From the NCBI GenBank assembly GCA_017509685.1, contig JAFWPA010000005.1, positions 1 to 64,000 of the forward strand: DNA of 64,000 nucleotides, written 5' to 3'. The notes beneath the pieces are model-generated. The model saw only the letters and a program-made list of their open reading frames with translations. It had not been told where the DNA came from and made no database searches. This document shows positions 7,757 through 17,355 of the stretch, piece by piece. The stretch's first letter is position 1, and each line of letters starts with the position of its first letter. The stretch comes from Bacteroidales bacterium (GTDB lineage: Bacteria; Bacteroidota; Bacteroidia; Bacteroidales; UBA932). Both the position numbers and the translations under genes were made by a program.

Positions 7757-9196
7757 CTAGATGATGGATTTAACGGCTTCTCTCATGCCCTTGGCCTGGA
7801 TGAGGGCCAGGTCGGCGGCCAACAGGTCGGTGAGACCGGGGATGGCGTTCAGGTTCTCGCCCCAGATGAAGTCATCGGCCAGGACGCCCTCGGCCACTTT
7901 GCGAACGTCGCCGGTAGCCCAGAGGTTCTTGAGGAGGGCGACAATCTTTTCGTCGTCCTGCGGCACAATCTCGTCTTCGCCGCGCTTGCCGCCCTTGTAG
8001 TAGGTGCAAATGCCGGCCAGGCCCAGTACCAGGCCCTTAGGCAGTTCGCCCTTGCGCTCCAGGTAGGTCTTGAGACCGGGCAGGTCGCGGGTCTTGAATT
8101 TAGGGAAGCTGTTGAGCATGATGGAAGTCACGAAGTGCTTCACGAACGGGTTGCGGAAACGCTCCATCACATCGTTGGCAAACTGCAGGAGTTCCTCCTT
8201 GGGCAGGTTCAGGGTGGGCAGGAGCTCGTCGTACATCACCTTCTTCACAAACTGGCCCACTTCGGGATCCTCGCAGCATTCCTTCACGGTGTTCAGGCCG
8301 GAGAGGTAGCCCACGGGGCTCAAAACAGTGTGGGGACCGTTCAGCAGGGTCACCTTTCTCTCATGGTAAGGAGCCTCGCTGGGAACGAAGAGCACGTGCA
8401 GGCCGGCTTTGTCGGCCGGGAACTCGGCGGCCACTTCCTTGGGAGCCTCGATCACCCAGAGGTGGAAGATCTCGGCCTTGTCCAGCAGATGGTCGTCGTA
8501 GCCGGCGCGCTCGCACAACTGGGCGGCGGTGTCGCGGGGATAACCCGGGACAATACGGTCTACGAGGGTGCTGTATACACCGCAGGCGTTTTCAAACCAG
8601 GCGCTGAACTCATCACCCAGATTCCACAGTTTGATGTACTGGCGGATGCACTCCTTGAGGTGCTTGCCGTTTTCGAAGATGAGCTCGCAGGGGAAGATGA
8701 TGAGACCCTTCTTGGCGTCTCCCTTGAAATACTGATAACGGTGGTACAGCAGCTGGGTGAGCTTGCCGGGATAGGAGCTGGCGGGCTTGTCGTCCAGCTT
8801 GCAGGCGGGATCGAAGGCGATGCCGGCCTCGGTGGTGTTGGAAATCACGAAGCGGATTTCCGGCTGCTCGGCCAGAGCCATATAGGCGCCGAAGTCCTCG
8901 TAGGGATTGAGGCCGCGGGAGATGACGTCGATGAGGTCCACGCTGTCCACGGGCTTGCCGTCCTGCAGGCCCTGGAGGTTCAAGTGGTACAGGCCGTCCT
9001 GCTTGTTGAGCCAGGAAACCATACCCTTTTCAATGGGCTGAACCACCACCACGGAGCCGTTGAAATCGGTCTTCTGGTTGGTCTTCCAGATAATCCACTC
9101 GATGAATGCGCGGAGGAAGTTACCTTCGCCAAACTGAATCACCTTCTCGGTGTACTTTTTTGCCTGCGGGGCAGACGTGCGGTTTAGTCTTTCCAT
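7757..9196 (-). CDS. uxaB: Tagaturonate reductase (altronate oxidoreductase)
   Basis: A 479-residue cytosolic enzyme of the long-chain mannitol dehydrogenase family. It reduces D-tagaturonate to D-altronate with NADH, the second step of galacturonate breakdown. Visible features are the N-terminal nucleotide-binding region (VIQFGEGNFLRAFIEWII), the middle block YHERKVTLLNGPHTVLSP with the family's conserved Lys-x-x-x-Leu-Asn-Gly-x-His pattern, and the C-terminal helical domain (KHFVTSIMLNSFPKF). Length agrees with E. coli UxaB (483). It lies 11 nt after uxaA and 3 nt before the transporter, inside an uxaC-uxaA-uxaB-exuT run. Confidence 0.93.
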   Translation of the reverse strand: MERLNRTSAPQAKKYTEKVIQFGEGNFLRAFIEWIIWKTNQKTDFNGSVVVVQPIEKGMVSWLNKQDGLYHLNLQGLQDGKPVDSVDLIDVISRGLNPYEDFGAYMALAEQPEIRFVISNTTEAGIAFDPACKLDDKPASSYPGKLTQLLYHRYQYFKGDAKKGLIIFPCELIFENGKHLKECIRQYIKLWNLGDEFSAWFENACGVYSTLVDRIVPGYPRDTAAQLCERAGYDDHLLDKAEIFHLWVIEAPKEVAAEFPADKAGLHVLFVPSEAPYHERKVTLLNGPHTVLSPVGYLSGLNTVKECCEDPEVGQFVKKVMYDELLPTLNLPKEELLQFANDVMERFRNPFVKHFVTSIMLNSFPKFKTRDLPGLKTYLERKGELPKGLVLGLAGICTYYKGGKRGEDEIVPQDDEKIVALLKNLWATGDVRKVAEGVLADDFIWGENLNAIPGLTDLLAADLALIQAKGMREAVKSII

Positions 9197-9207
9197 GTTA
9201 TTGTATT

Positions 9208-10683
9208 TTACAGTGTTACTCCTTGTTTGAAAATAGCGATTTCGCGATAGTTGTGCTTTTCGTTGTTCACGGGTTCGCCGCTGGCCACGGCCAGGACATA
9301 GTCGATGAAGCGGGCGGCCACATCGGCCATCTTCTCGTCCTGCGCCAGGACGCCGGCGTTGAAGTCAATCCAGCGGGGCTTATTCTCGAAAAGCGGCGTG
9401 TTGGTAGAGATCTTCATCGTGGGTACGAAGCTGCCGAAGGGGGTGCCGCGGCCCGTGGTGAAGAGCACAATCTGGCAGCCGGAAGCCGCCAGGGCCGTGC
9501 TGGCCACCAGGTCGTTGCCGGGGGCCGATAACAGATTGAGTCCCTTCACCTGCAGGCGCTCGCCGTATTTGAGCACGCCGCGTACGATACTGCCGCCGCA
9601 TTTCTGCGTGCAGCCCAGGGACTTCTCTTCCAGCGTAGAGATGCCGCCGGCCTTGTTGCCGGGAGAAGGATTCTCATACACGGGCATCCCCTGTTTCATG
9701 AAATATTCCTTGAAGTCGTTGATCAGGGACACAGTCTTGTCGAAAGTGGCCTTGTCCTGGCAGCGGTTCATGAGGATGGTCTCGGCGCCGAACATCTCGG
9801 GCACCTCGGTGAGCACCGTGGTGCCGCCCTGGGCCACAATCCAGTCGGACAGCACACCCAGCAGCGGGTTGGCCGTAATGCCGGACAGGCCGTCGGAGCC
9901 ACCGCACTTGAGGCCCACGCGAAGTTCTGAAACCGGAACTTCCTCGCGGACGTCCTTGCAGGCCGTCTCGTAAATCTCCCGCAGCTGCTGCAGGCCGTAT
10001 TCCACCTCGTCCTTCACCTTCTGGGTCACGAACATCCGAACACGTTTTTCGTCCACCGGGCCCACCAGCTCGCGGAAAGCGTCCAGCTGGTTGTTCTCAC
10101 AGCCCAGGGACACCACCAGCACACCGCCCGCATTGGGGTGATGCACCATATCGGAGAGCACGGTACGGGTATTCTCGTGGTCATAGCCCAGCTGGGAGCA
10201 TCCGTAATTGTGCGGGAAGCATACCACAGCGTCTACGCCCGGATGGTTGGGATTTTCCTCCTTGAAGCGCTCCACGATTTCCTGGCAGATGCCGTTCACG
10301 CAACCCACCGTGGGAATCACCCAGATCTGGTTGCGGATACCCACCTGGCCGTCGGCGCGGCGGTAGCCCTTGAAAGTGCGACGTTGCCTGGCAGCCTCAA
10401 TTTCAACAAGCGCGGGATTATAGCTGTATTCCAGCAAGCCTTCCAGGTTGGTCTTGATGCACTCGTGGTTCACCATAGTACCCGCGGCGGCGTCACGGGT
10501 GACGTGGCCGATGGGGAAACCGTACTTGATAACGTTCTCGCCGGCCTTCAGGTCCCGCAGCACGATCTTGTGCCCGCGGGGAATGTCCATGGACAGGGTC
10601 ACGCCCTCCACCACCTCTCCTTTGGAAAGGTCTTCCAGGGCCACGGCCACATTGTCGGCAGGGTTAATCTTGATGTACTTCAT
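9208..10683 (-). CDS. uxaA: Altronate dehydratase
   Basis: A 491-residue cytosolic enzyme that dehydrates D-altronate to 2-keto-3-deoxygluconate, third step of the galacturonate pathway. The N-terminal SAF domain covers about residues 1-90 (including DIPRGHKIVLRDLKAGENV and YGFPIGHVT); the large catalytic domain has VGIRNQIWVIPTVGCVN, HNYGCSQLGYDHENT, LKCGGSDGLSGITANP and the GCTQKCGGS cysteines, as in UxaA. I used the ATG at 10683, since the sequence before it is not conserved in type and would overlap uxaC. The gap to uxaC is 1 nt. Confidence 0.93.
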   Translation of the reverse strand: MKYIKINPADNVAVALEDLSKGEVVEGVTLSMDIPRGHKIVLRDLKAGENVIKYGFPIGHVTRDAAAGTMVNHECIKTNLEGLLEYSYNPALVEIEAARQRRTFKGYRRADGQVGIRNQIWVIPTVGCVNGICQEIVERFKEENPNHPGVDAVVCFPHNYGCSQLGYDHENTRTVLSDMVHHPNAGGVLVVSLGCENNQLDAFRELVGPVDEKRVRMFVTQKVKDEVEYGLQQLREIYETACKDVREEVPVSELRVGLKCGGSDGLSGITANPLLGVLSDWIVAQGGTTVLTEVPEMFGAETILMNRCQDKATFDKTVSLINDFKEYFMKQGMPVYENPSPGNKAGGISTLEEKSLGCTQKCGGSIVRGVLKYGERLQVKGLNLLSAPGNDLVASTALAASGCQIVLFTTGRGTPFGSFVPTMKISTNTPLFENKPRWIDFNAGVLAQDEKMADVAARFIDYVLAVASGEPVNNEKHNYREIAIFKQGVTL

Positions 10684-10684
10684 A

Positions 10685-12097
10685 CTAGAACTGGAAGTAA
10701 TTCTTGGCGTTGTTGTAGCAGATATCCTCAATCATCTGGCCGATGAAATCCATCTCGCTGACCGGAAGTTTGCCGCGTTCCACATCCTTGCCGAAGACGT
10801 CGCACAGGATGCGGCGGAAGTACTCGTGGCGGGGATAGGAAACGAAGCTGCGGCTGTCCGTGAGCATGCCCACGAAACGGGAGATGAGGCCCAGGTTGCT
10901 CAGGGAATCCATCTGGCGGCGCATACCCACTTCCTGATCCAGGAACCACCAGCCGCTGCCGAACTGCATCTTACCGGGATACGTGCCATCGTTGAAGGTG
11001 TAAGCCATGGTCATCATCACGGGGTTATCCTTGGGATTCAGGCAGTAGAGGATGGTCTTGGCCAGCTTGCCCTCCTGGGTGAGGCGGTCGAAGAAACGGT
11101 GACCGGCGGTGGCGATATCCAGGTCGTGGATGGCGTCGAAGCCGGTATCGGCCCCCACCTCGGCGAACATCTTGGTGTTGTTGTTGCGGATGGCGCCGAT
11201 ATGATACTGCTGCGCCCAGCCGGCCTCGGCGTCCATGACGGCCTGGTCGTGCAGGAAGGCACTGCGGAACTTGTCCACTTCCTCGGGGGTGGGAGCGAAG
11301 CCGATGAGCACTTTCTTGAAGATGAGTTCGATCTCGATATCCTTGTACTTGGCGGAGTAGAAGTTCTCCAGGCCGTGGTCGGAGAGTTTGCAGCCGTTGG
11401 CGGCAAAGAAGTCGTGCCGCTTCTGGAGGGCCTCGCACAGGTCGGCATAGGAGTCGATGCTCATGCCGGCAGCATCCTCAAGCTGATGCAGGTAATCCCG
11501 GTAAGTGGGGCTCTCGATGGCCATGGCACGGTCCGGGCGCCAGGCGGGAATCACCTTCACGCCGAAGGGGTGCTCCTTGATCATCTTGTGCCAGCGCAGG
11601 TCGTCGGCCGGGTCATCGGTGGTGCACACCACCTCCACGTTGAACTTCTTGATGAGTTCCTGGCCGCGGAATTCCGGGGTGGCCAGCTTGGCGTTGCACT
11701 CGTCGAAGATCTCACGGGCGGTGGCGGGGCACAGGAGTTTGTCAATGCCAAACACGCGGCTCAGTTCCAGGTGCGTCCAGTGGTACAGCGGGTTGCGCAT
11801 GGTGTAGGGAACGGTCTCGGCCCAGCGCTGGAAAGTTTCCCAGGCGGTATACTTGCCACCGGTGAGATAGTCTTCACTCACACCGTTCGCGCGCATTGCA
11901 CGCCACTTGTAATGGTCGCCGTAGTGGCCGTCTACCAGCCACAGCTGGGTGATGTCGCGGAACTGGATGTTCTCCGCTATCTGCTGCGGCACCAGGTGGC
12001 AGTGATAGTCGATGATGGGCATTTTCTCGGCGTGCTCGTGATAGAGCTTCTTCGCCGTCTCCGTCTGGAGCATGAAATCGGGATGAATGAATGACAT
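10685..12097 (-). CDS. uxaC: Uronate isomerase
   Basis: A 470-residue enzyme of the amidohydrolase superfamily that isomerises D-galacturonate to D-tagaturonate (and D-glucuronate to D-fructuronate) in the cytosol. The metal-binding HxH is at IDYHCHLVPQQIAEN; further family blocks are YKWRAMRANGV, EVVCTTDDPADDLRWH and DSRSFVSYPRHEYFRRILC. Length equals that of E. coli UxaC (470). The start at 12097 (MSFIHPDFMLQ) matches the family N-terminus; an upstream in-frame ATG at 12142 would add 15 unrelated residues. It is the first catabolic gene after the polysaccharide-handling genes, across a 67-nt gap that carries a hairpin. Confidence 0.94.
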   Translation of the reverse strand: MSFIHPDFMLQTETAKKLYHEHAEKMPIIDYHCHLVPQQIAENIQFRDITQLWLVDGHYGDHYKWRAMRANGVSEDYLTGGKYTAWETFQRWAETVPYTMRNPLYHWTHLELSRVFGIDKLLCPATAREIFDECNAKLATPEFRGQELIKKFNVEVVCTTDDPADDLRWHKMIKEHPFGVKVIPAWRPDRAMAIESPTYRDYLHQLEDAAGMSIDSYADLCEALQKRHDFFAANGCKLSDHGLENFYSAKYKDIEIELIFKKVLIGFAPTPEEVDKFRSAFLHDQAVMDAEAGWAQQYHIGAIRNNNTKMFAEVGADTGFDAIHDLDIATAGHRFFDRLTQEGKLAKTILYCLNPKDNPVMMTMAYTFNDGTYPGKMQFGSGWWFLDQEVGMRRQMDSLSNLGLISRFVGMLTDSRSFVSYPRHEYFRRILCDVFGKDVERGKLPVSEMDFIGQMIEDICYNNAKNYFQF

Positions 12098-12127
12098 AGC
12101 GTTATTATTTATTGTTTTCTTGGAAGA

Positions 12128-12151
12128 GAGTCGGGGTATCACCCCCGGCTC
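12128..12151 (-). promoter_or_regulatory. GC-rich hairpin between the surface lipoprotein gene and uxaC
   Basis: A 9-bp GC-rich stem with one mismatch and a 6-nt loop (GAGCCGGGG, GTGATA, CCCCGACTC on the minus strand). It sits in the 67-nt gap between the glycan-binding and catabolic parts of the operon. No U-run follows, so processing, mRNA protection or partial attenuation is more likely than full termination. Confidence 0.45.
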
Positions 12152-12164
12152 CCTTTATAAAGAG

Positions 12165-15100
12165 TTACTTCTTTTGAATGTAGCTGGGAGAAGCAGAGTT
12201 CCAGCGGGGATCGCCGATGTCGGCCTTACGCAGGTCGTCATTGGTGAGCACCAGGTTGAACTCGGCGGAACCGGCGCAAGGATCGGCCTCCAGCACGGCA
12301 CCGCCGGCGGTGGCAACCTCCTGGCTGATGGCGCCTCCGAAGAAGCCTTCGTCCAGGTTGAAGAAGTAGTTCTGGTCCATGGTGGGAACAGTGGCGCCAG
12401 TCTTGGCCAGAACGGTCTTGCCACCCTCACCCTTCATGTTCAGGAACAGGTTCTTCCGCACGTTGTACTTTTCCGGAGCGTCAGCGCAGGAACGCACCCA
12501 CAGCAGACCGTTACCGGCATCCAGCGAGCAGCCCGCGAAGGTGTTGTTCACGATGGCGATGCTGCCGGCGATATCCTTGTCGCAGCGGATGAAGTCGCGG
12601 CCTCCGTCATAGAAGCTGTTCTTGCTGATATTGATGATGGTGTACACGCCCTTGCGGATATCGATCATACCCTGACCGGTACCGAAGCCGTGGACCAGGT
12701 TCTTCTGGAAGTCGAAGCTGCCCACCTGGGAATCGGCGCCGTTGCCGTAGAACAGGCTCTTGTTGTAAGCTACGAATTCGCAACCGACAATCTGAACCTT
12801 CTCCAGCTGCGTGGCCTCGGAAATCTCCAGGGCATTGCCCAGGGCTTTCTCGTTACCGTTGAACTTGATGCCGCGGGCTTCGAAGGAGGTAGTACCCACG
12901 CCCAGGTTGATGGAGCCAATAATCTCTACACCACCGACACCAATCATGGAGATGGGAGCCGTCAGGGCCAGGACGCCACCCTCGATGCCGGACAGGTCAT
13001 AGGTACCGCCCTTGAGGATGATGGAGGTCTTGCCGGCGTCAATGGCGTTGAGGAGCTGCTCGGCGCTGGTCACCGTAATCTCGGGGCTCACGTGGCCGGC
13101 GTTGGGGTTCCAGCGGGCGGGACCCACGTTGGAAGCGAGGCACAGGGCGTCCACCAGGGTGTAGTCTCCGCTGGCGGCATCCTTCACGGGATCGCTGGTC
13201 AGGATGACGCCGCCGTTAGCGGTAGCCACTTCCTGGTTGATGAGACCGGACCACCAGGCTTCAGCCGTGCAGTTGAAGAAATAGTTGGAGGCCATTTCGG
13301 TGGGAACCGTGATACCTGCATCCTTGGACAGCTTGTTGTTACTGCCGTTCTCGTTCAGGAACAGGTTGTTCTTCACCACATAGCTGTTGGGAGTGGAACG
13401 CACATACAGCACGCCGTTTCCGTTGTTCAGGGTAACGCCGTCGAAGACGTTGTTCACAATCTTCACGGAACCGGTGACCCGGCTGGCATCGGCGCGGATG
13501 AAGTCACGTCCGCCAACGATGGTGTTGTTGTCGATGGTGAGGGCCGTGTAGGCGCCCTTGCGGATATCGAAGGTGCCCTGACCGCCGCCCAGACCGGTGA
13601 TCACGTTGTTGGAGAAGGTGACGGAGCCGAATTCGGAAGCCTCGGCGTTGCCATAGAATACGCTCTTGGCCACGCCGGTGATGGCGCAGTTACGAACGGC
13701 CAGGCTGTTCACCACGGAGGCATTGGCTACGCTGACAAGGTTTCCGCCGGTGCCGGTGACGGTGATGGCCAGATCCTCAATGAGGATGTTGCCCAGCGCA
13801 CCTTCGGCCAGACCGAACTGGCTCACCTTGATGGCGGCACCAGCCTCGCCCTGGAGATGCATACCCGCGGTGAGGATGATGTCGGCAGTCGAAAGGTCAT
13901 ATTCACCGGCGGCGAACAGGATGTCGGTCTTGCCGGCATCGATGGCTGCATGGAATTCATCGGCCGATGTTACCTTGAAGAAGTCGCCGGAAGCGGCGGG
14001 AACGGTGGCGGGGTTCCACTTGGGAGCACCCACTCCGGCGCTCATCACCACGCCGTTCACCAGGGTGAAGTTACCGGCGGCGGCATCCTTGACGGGATCC
14101 ACGGTGAGCATCACACCCTGACCGCCCAGAGCGGTTTCCTTGTCCATGATGCCGGTGAAGAACACGTCGTCGTTGCAGTCGAAGTAATAGTTGCCGCTCA
14201 TCACGGGCACCTTGGCGCCGGTCTTACCGATAACGGTACCGGAAGTCATGCCCAGCAGCAGGTTCTTCTCAACGCGGTAGAGGGAGACATCGGCACGCAC
14301 ATAGAAGATACCGTTGCCATTCTTGCTGGTGTTCAGGTCGTACATGGTGTTGTTCTTCACCAGTACGGTGTTCAGCTGGCAGGAACCGTCGATACGCATG
14401 AAGTCGCGGCCCTTGGTGAGGGTGGAGTTCTCCAGCACGAAGACCTGGTACTTACCGTTACGCAGGTCGAACATGCCCTGACCGGTACCCTGGTTGTAAA
14501 CTTCCACGCCGGAGAAGACAATGTCGTCGATGGCGAACTTGTCGGCCGTGTTGGAAGCATAGATGACGCTCTTGGTGAATCCGTCGATCACGGTGTTGAC
14601 AATCTTCACCTCGGAGGCCACCACGCCGGCTTCGGCGTCCAGGCTCAGGAAGATATCCAGGCCGTTCGCCTGCACGGTGAGATTCTCCGTGGAGAAGGTG
14701 CCCACTTCACCGCTGAGCTTGAAGCCACCCTTCACCACGGCGCCTTCCTGTCCCTTGAGGGCCAGCGGAGCCGTCACGGTGAGAGCGCCGCCCAGGTCAT
14801 ACAATCCGGTAGCCAGGGTGATAGCCTCCTTGCCGGCAGCAATGGCGGCCAGGAGACCGTCCACATCGCTCACAACCAGCTCACCGCCTTCTTCTCCGCC
14901 GCCCTTAGGCAGTACGGCAAAGGCAGCCACGCCGGCGGCGGACTCGGTGTTGTAGATATCGCCCTTGGCGGGGTTGGCATACACCTCCACGCTGTAGCTT
15001 CCGGCATCCAGCATGCTGGTGGTAGTACTGCCAATCACATATTCGGTACCCTCGGACACGTTGAAGGACTTGCCCTTGAACACCACGGTATAGCTGCCGG

Positions 15101-17342
15101 CGTCGGGAACGGCTTCCCAGGCGATGGCAATGTCGGTGGCGTCACCGGCGGTGATGGAAGTGGGAGTGGCCGTAGGAGCGGGCGTCGGGAGAGCGGTGTT
15201 CACGGGTGTGACATCGGTGCTCCAGGCCAGCTGGGCCAGGCTCACGGGACCGGAAGGGAACACATACACCAGGGATTCCTCGGTGATGGTGGAGATGATG
15301 ATCTTCTGGGCGTTGTCCATGTCGGCCATGGCCGATGCACCGCCCTTCAGGGTAATGGAGGAGCCGTCCACAGGACCTACGCCCACCACGAAGTGATTGG
15401 CGTTGGATTCAGGATCGGCAGCCTTGATGACCAGGGAGCCGGGAACGTCCACCTTGAAGGCCAGGTAACCCATGGTGGGTACGCCCTGACGGTTGGTAAC
15501 GGCGGCCTCCTGGAAGTTCAGCATGGCGTTGGAACACACGATGGGGGTGTTCTCGGAGCCGCTGATGTACAGGTAGTCACGCACCATCTCTTTCTTGACG
15601 GTACCGCTGAAGAACTTGGCGCTGCCAAGGTCCCAGGTGTGCTTGCCTTCCAGCAAGGGCAGGGTGAGGTCCTCGGGTTCCTCCACATAGGGAGTCCACC
15701 ACTTGGATGCACCCACGTTCTTGTCGGCAATCACGGAATCCGGGTTCAGGTTGAATAGTCCGGCGGGAGCGTTGTAGCAGGGATCCTCGTCCAGGATGGT
15801 TCCACCGGCCTGGGCCAGGGTGAAGTTGTCGGTGAAGTAAATCACGCTGCCGTCGTCACCCACGGGCAGGCTGTAGAACCAGTTGTTGGAAGCGGAAACA
15901 CCCATGTCGGAGGCGGGTTTGTACTTAGTGTTGGCGCTCTCCAGCGTGGCCTTTCCGGTGAAGTACACAAAGAGGTTATTCTTGAAGCTGAAGCTTCCGG
16001 GGATAATCTGCAGGCCGAAGACACCGGCGTTGTTGGTGTTGTCCACGAAGTTCAGGTTCATGAGGGTGTTGTTGTCGAACACCAGGGCGCCCAGGGTGCC
16101 GGCGTCGAAACGCACGAAGGTACGCATACCCTGGAAAATGGTGTTGTTCACGAAGGAGAGGCTCTCCACGGTGGTAGCCTGACGGATGTCGAATACGTCG
16201 CCGCCCACGGTACCGTCGGCGTTGATGTTGGAAATCTCGCAGCTGTCGTAGGTCACCTTGCCCAGCACCATCTTCTTACCCCACTCGTACATGAGACCCT
16301 TGGTGTAACCGGTGATGATGCAGTTCTTGTAGGTGATGTCGCCGATATTCTTGTCCTCCACGGTGCCGCCGTTCTTGTTCTGGAAGGCGAAGCCGTAACC
16401 GGAGGGGCTGAGGGCGGTGGGAGCGCCGCTGAATTCGACACCTTCGAAGTACAGCGGAGCACCGGCGGTCCAGGTGTCGGCCACGTGGAATTCACCGGCG
16501 ATGACCGGCTTGGTACCGGCAGCGTCCTCTTCACCCACGATGGTGAAGCCGTTCACGATGTCCAGGGAGCCAATCTCGTAGGGAGAGCCCTCCATCTTGA
16601 GGAGGATCTTGGCACCGGCGGTCTTCACGGCGTTGGTGAGGCCGTCCAGGCTGTTCACATCGGTGAAACCTTCGGTGGAAGGAGCGGTCCATGCATCCAC
16701 CTGACCGCGGCTGGCGCTCAGGTACATCAGGGTGAAGACATACTCCTTGCCGGCGTCCAGGCCGTCCACCGTAGCGGCGGCGGCGGAAATTTCACCGGCC
16801 GAGAGCTTCTTGGTAGCCACGGGATCATCGGCGCCCGGAAGGGCCACCTCGATGCGGTCCACATCGGCGTAGTCGGCCACTTCCTTGCTCCAGGCAAGGG
16901 AAACGGTGGCGGCGGTGCGGTCGGTCACCTTCAGATAAAGGTTGTCCTTTACGGCGAAGGTCTTGAAGTTCTTGCCGTATTCGGCCACCTTGGATTCAAT
17001 TTTGCCTTCGGCACGGCCAACTACCTGGAATGTGTAGGTTTTATCGGCCTCCAGCTTTTTGGTGCAAGGGACGGCCGAGGGCGCCATTTCCTCTGTAAGG
17101 TACGGGCTTCCTTCGGCGTCCAGGACAGTAAGGACATAAGATTCCGCGTCCTTGGTCACATCCCAGGAGAAAGTGACCACGTCGCCCAGGGCAGAACTCA
17201 CGCGGGCGTTCAGGTTATTGGGCTGCAGGCAGCGAACCAGGTCCAGTGTCTCGTTGGGCACGAACTGCTCGCGGGTGCAGGAACCAAGAACGATGGCGGC
17301 CAGGGCGAGAATCGCGTATTTGATTTTATTCATTGCTTTCAT
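12165..17342 (-). CDS. Giant surface lipoprotein with four DUF4957/DUF5123-like beta-helix modules
   Basis: A 1725-residue lipoprotein directly after SusC/SusD, where surface glycan-binding proteins usually sit. The signal ends VLGSC (Cys22 from the ATG at 17342; an ATG at 17333 is also possible). Order: beta-sandwich/FN3-like regions about 30-220; beta-helix module 1 about 230-550; an extra beta domain about 555-715; an FN3-like domain about 720-815; modules 2 (825-1110), 3 (1120-1412) and 4 (1420-1715). Modules share VFDIRQ/MFDLRN/TFDIRK/MIDIRK, GRDF(M/I)R, NGNG(I/V)(F/L)YVR, KNLFLN and DPVKDAA-like blocks. This resembles the DUF4957/DUF5123 proteins of pectin loci, but those I know carry one such unit and are much shorter. 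No catalytic residues are evident. A role in binding pectin is inferred. Confidence 0.75.
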   Translation of the reverse strand: MKAMNKIKYAILALAAIVLGSCTREQFVPNETLDLVRCLQPNNLNARVSSALGDVVTFSWDVTKDAESYVLTVLDAEGSPYLTEEMAPSAVPCTKKLEADKTYTFQVVGRAEGKIESKVAEYGKNFKTFAVKDNLYLKVTDRTAATVSLAWSKEVADYADVDRIEVALPGADDPVATKKLSAGEISAAAATVDGLDAGKEYVFTLMYLSASRGQVDAWTAPSTEGFTDVNSLDGLTNAVKTAGAKILLKMEGSPYEIGSLDIVNGFTIVGEEDAAGTKPVIAGEFHVADTWTAGAPLYFEGVEFSGAPTALSPSGYGFAFQNKNGGTVEDKNIGDITYKNCIITGYTKGLMYEWGKKMVLGKVTYDSCEISNINADGTVGGDVFDIRQATTVESLSFVNNTIFQGMRTFVRFDAGTLGALVFDNNTLMNLNFVDNTNNAGVFGLQIIPGSFSFKNNLFVYFTGKATLESANTKYKPASDMGVSASNNWFYSLPVGDDGSVIYFTDNFTLAQAGGTILDEDPCYNAPAGLFNLNPDSVIADKNVGASKWWTPYVEEPEDLTLPLLEGKHTWDLGSAKFFSGTVKKEMVRDYLYISGSENTPIVCSNAMLNFQEAAVTNRQGVPTMGYLAFKVDVPGSLVIKAADPESNANHFVVGVGPVDGSSITLKGGASAMADMDNAQKIIISTITEESLVYVFPSGPVSLAQLAWSTDVTPVNTALPTPAPTATPTSITAGDATDIAIAWEAVPDAGSYTVVFKGKSFNVSEGTEYVIGSTTTSMLDAGSYSVEVYANPAKGDIYNTESAAGVAAFAVLPKGGGEEGGELVVSDVDGLLAAIAAGKEAITLATGLYDLGGALTVTAPLALKGQEGAVVKGGFKLSGEVGTFSTENLTVQANGLDIFLSLDAEAGVVASEVKIVNTVIDGFTKSVIYASNTADKFAIDDIVFSGVEVYNQGTGQGMFDLRNGKYQVFVLENSTLTKGRDFMRIDGSCQLNTVLVKNNTMYDLNTSKNGNGIFYVRADVSLYRVEKNLLLGMTSGTVIGKTGAKVPVMSGNYYFDCNDDVFFTGIMDKETALGGQGVMLTVDPVKDAAAGNFTLVNGVVMSAGVGAPKWNPATVPAASGDFFKVTSADEFHAAIDAGKTDILFAAGEYDLSTADIILTAGMHLQGEAGAAIKVSQFGLAEGALGNILIEDLAITVTGTGGNLVSVANASVVNSLAVRNCAITGVAKSVFYGNAEASEFGSVTFSNNVITGLGGGQGTFDIRKGAYTALTIDNNTIVGGRDFIRADASRVTGSVKIVNNVFDGVTLNNGNGVLYVRSTPNSYVVKNNLFLNENGSNNKLSKDAGITVPTEMASNYFFNCTAEAWWSGLINQEVATANGGVILTSDPVKDAASGDYTLVDALCLASNVGPARWNPNAGHVSPEITVTSAEQLLNAIDAGKTSIILKGGTYDLSGIEGGVLALTAPISMIGVGGVEIIGSINLGVGTTSFEARGIKFNGNEKALGNALEISEATQLEKVQIVGCEFVAYNKSLFYGNGADSQVGSFDFQKNLVHGFGTGQGMIDIRKGVYTIINISKNSFYDGGRDFIRCDKDIAGSIAIVNNTFAGCSLDAGNGLLWVRSCADAPEKYNVRKNLFLNMKGEGGKTVLAKTGATVPTMDQNYFFNLDEGFFGGAISQEVATAGGAVLEADPCAGSAEFNLVLTNDDLRKADIGDPRWNSASPSYIQKK

Positions 17343-17355
17343 CTTTCTCGGGGGT

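Noticed and set aside
12087..15758. A 1223-codon open frame on the plus strand
   Set aside because: It is antisense to the four-module lipoprotein gene. Its His/Gly/Val-rich composition is what results from reading GC-rich coding DNA on the opposite strand, and it has no recognisable domain.
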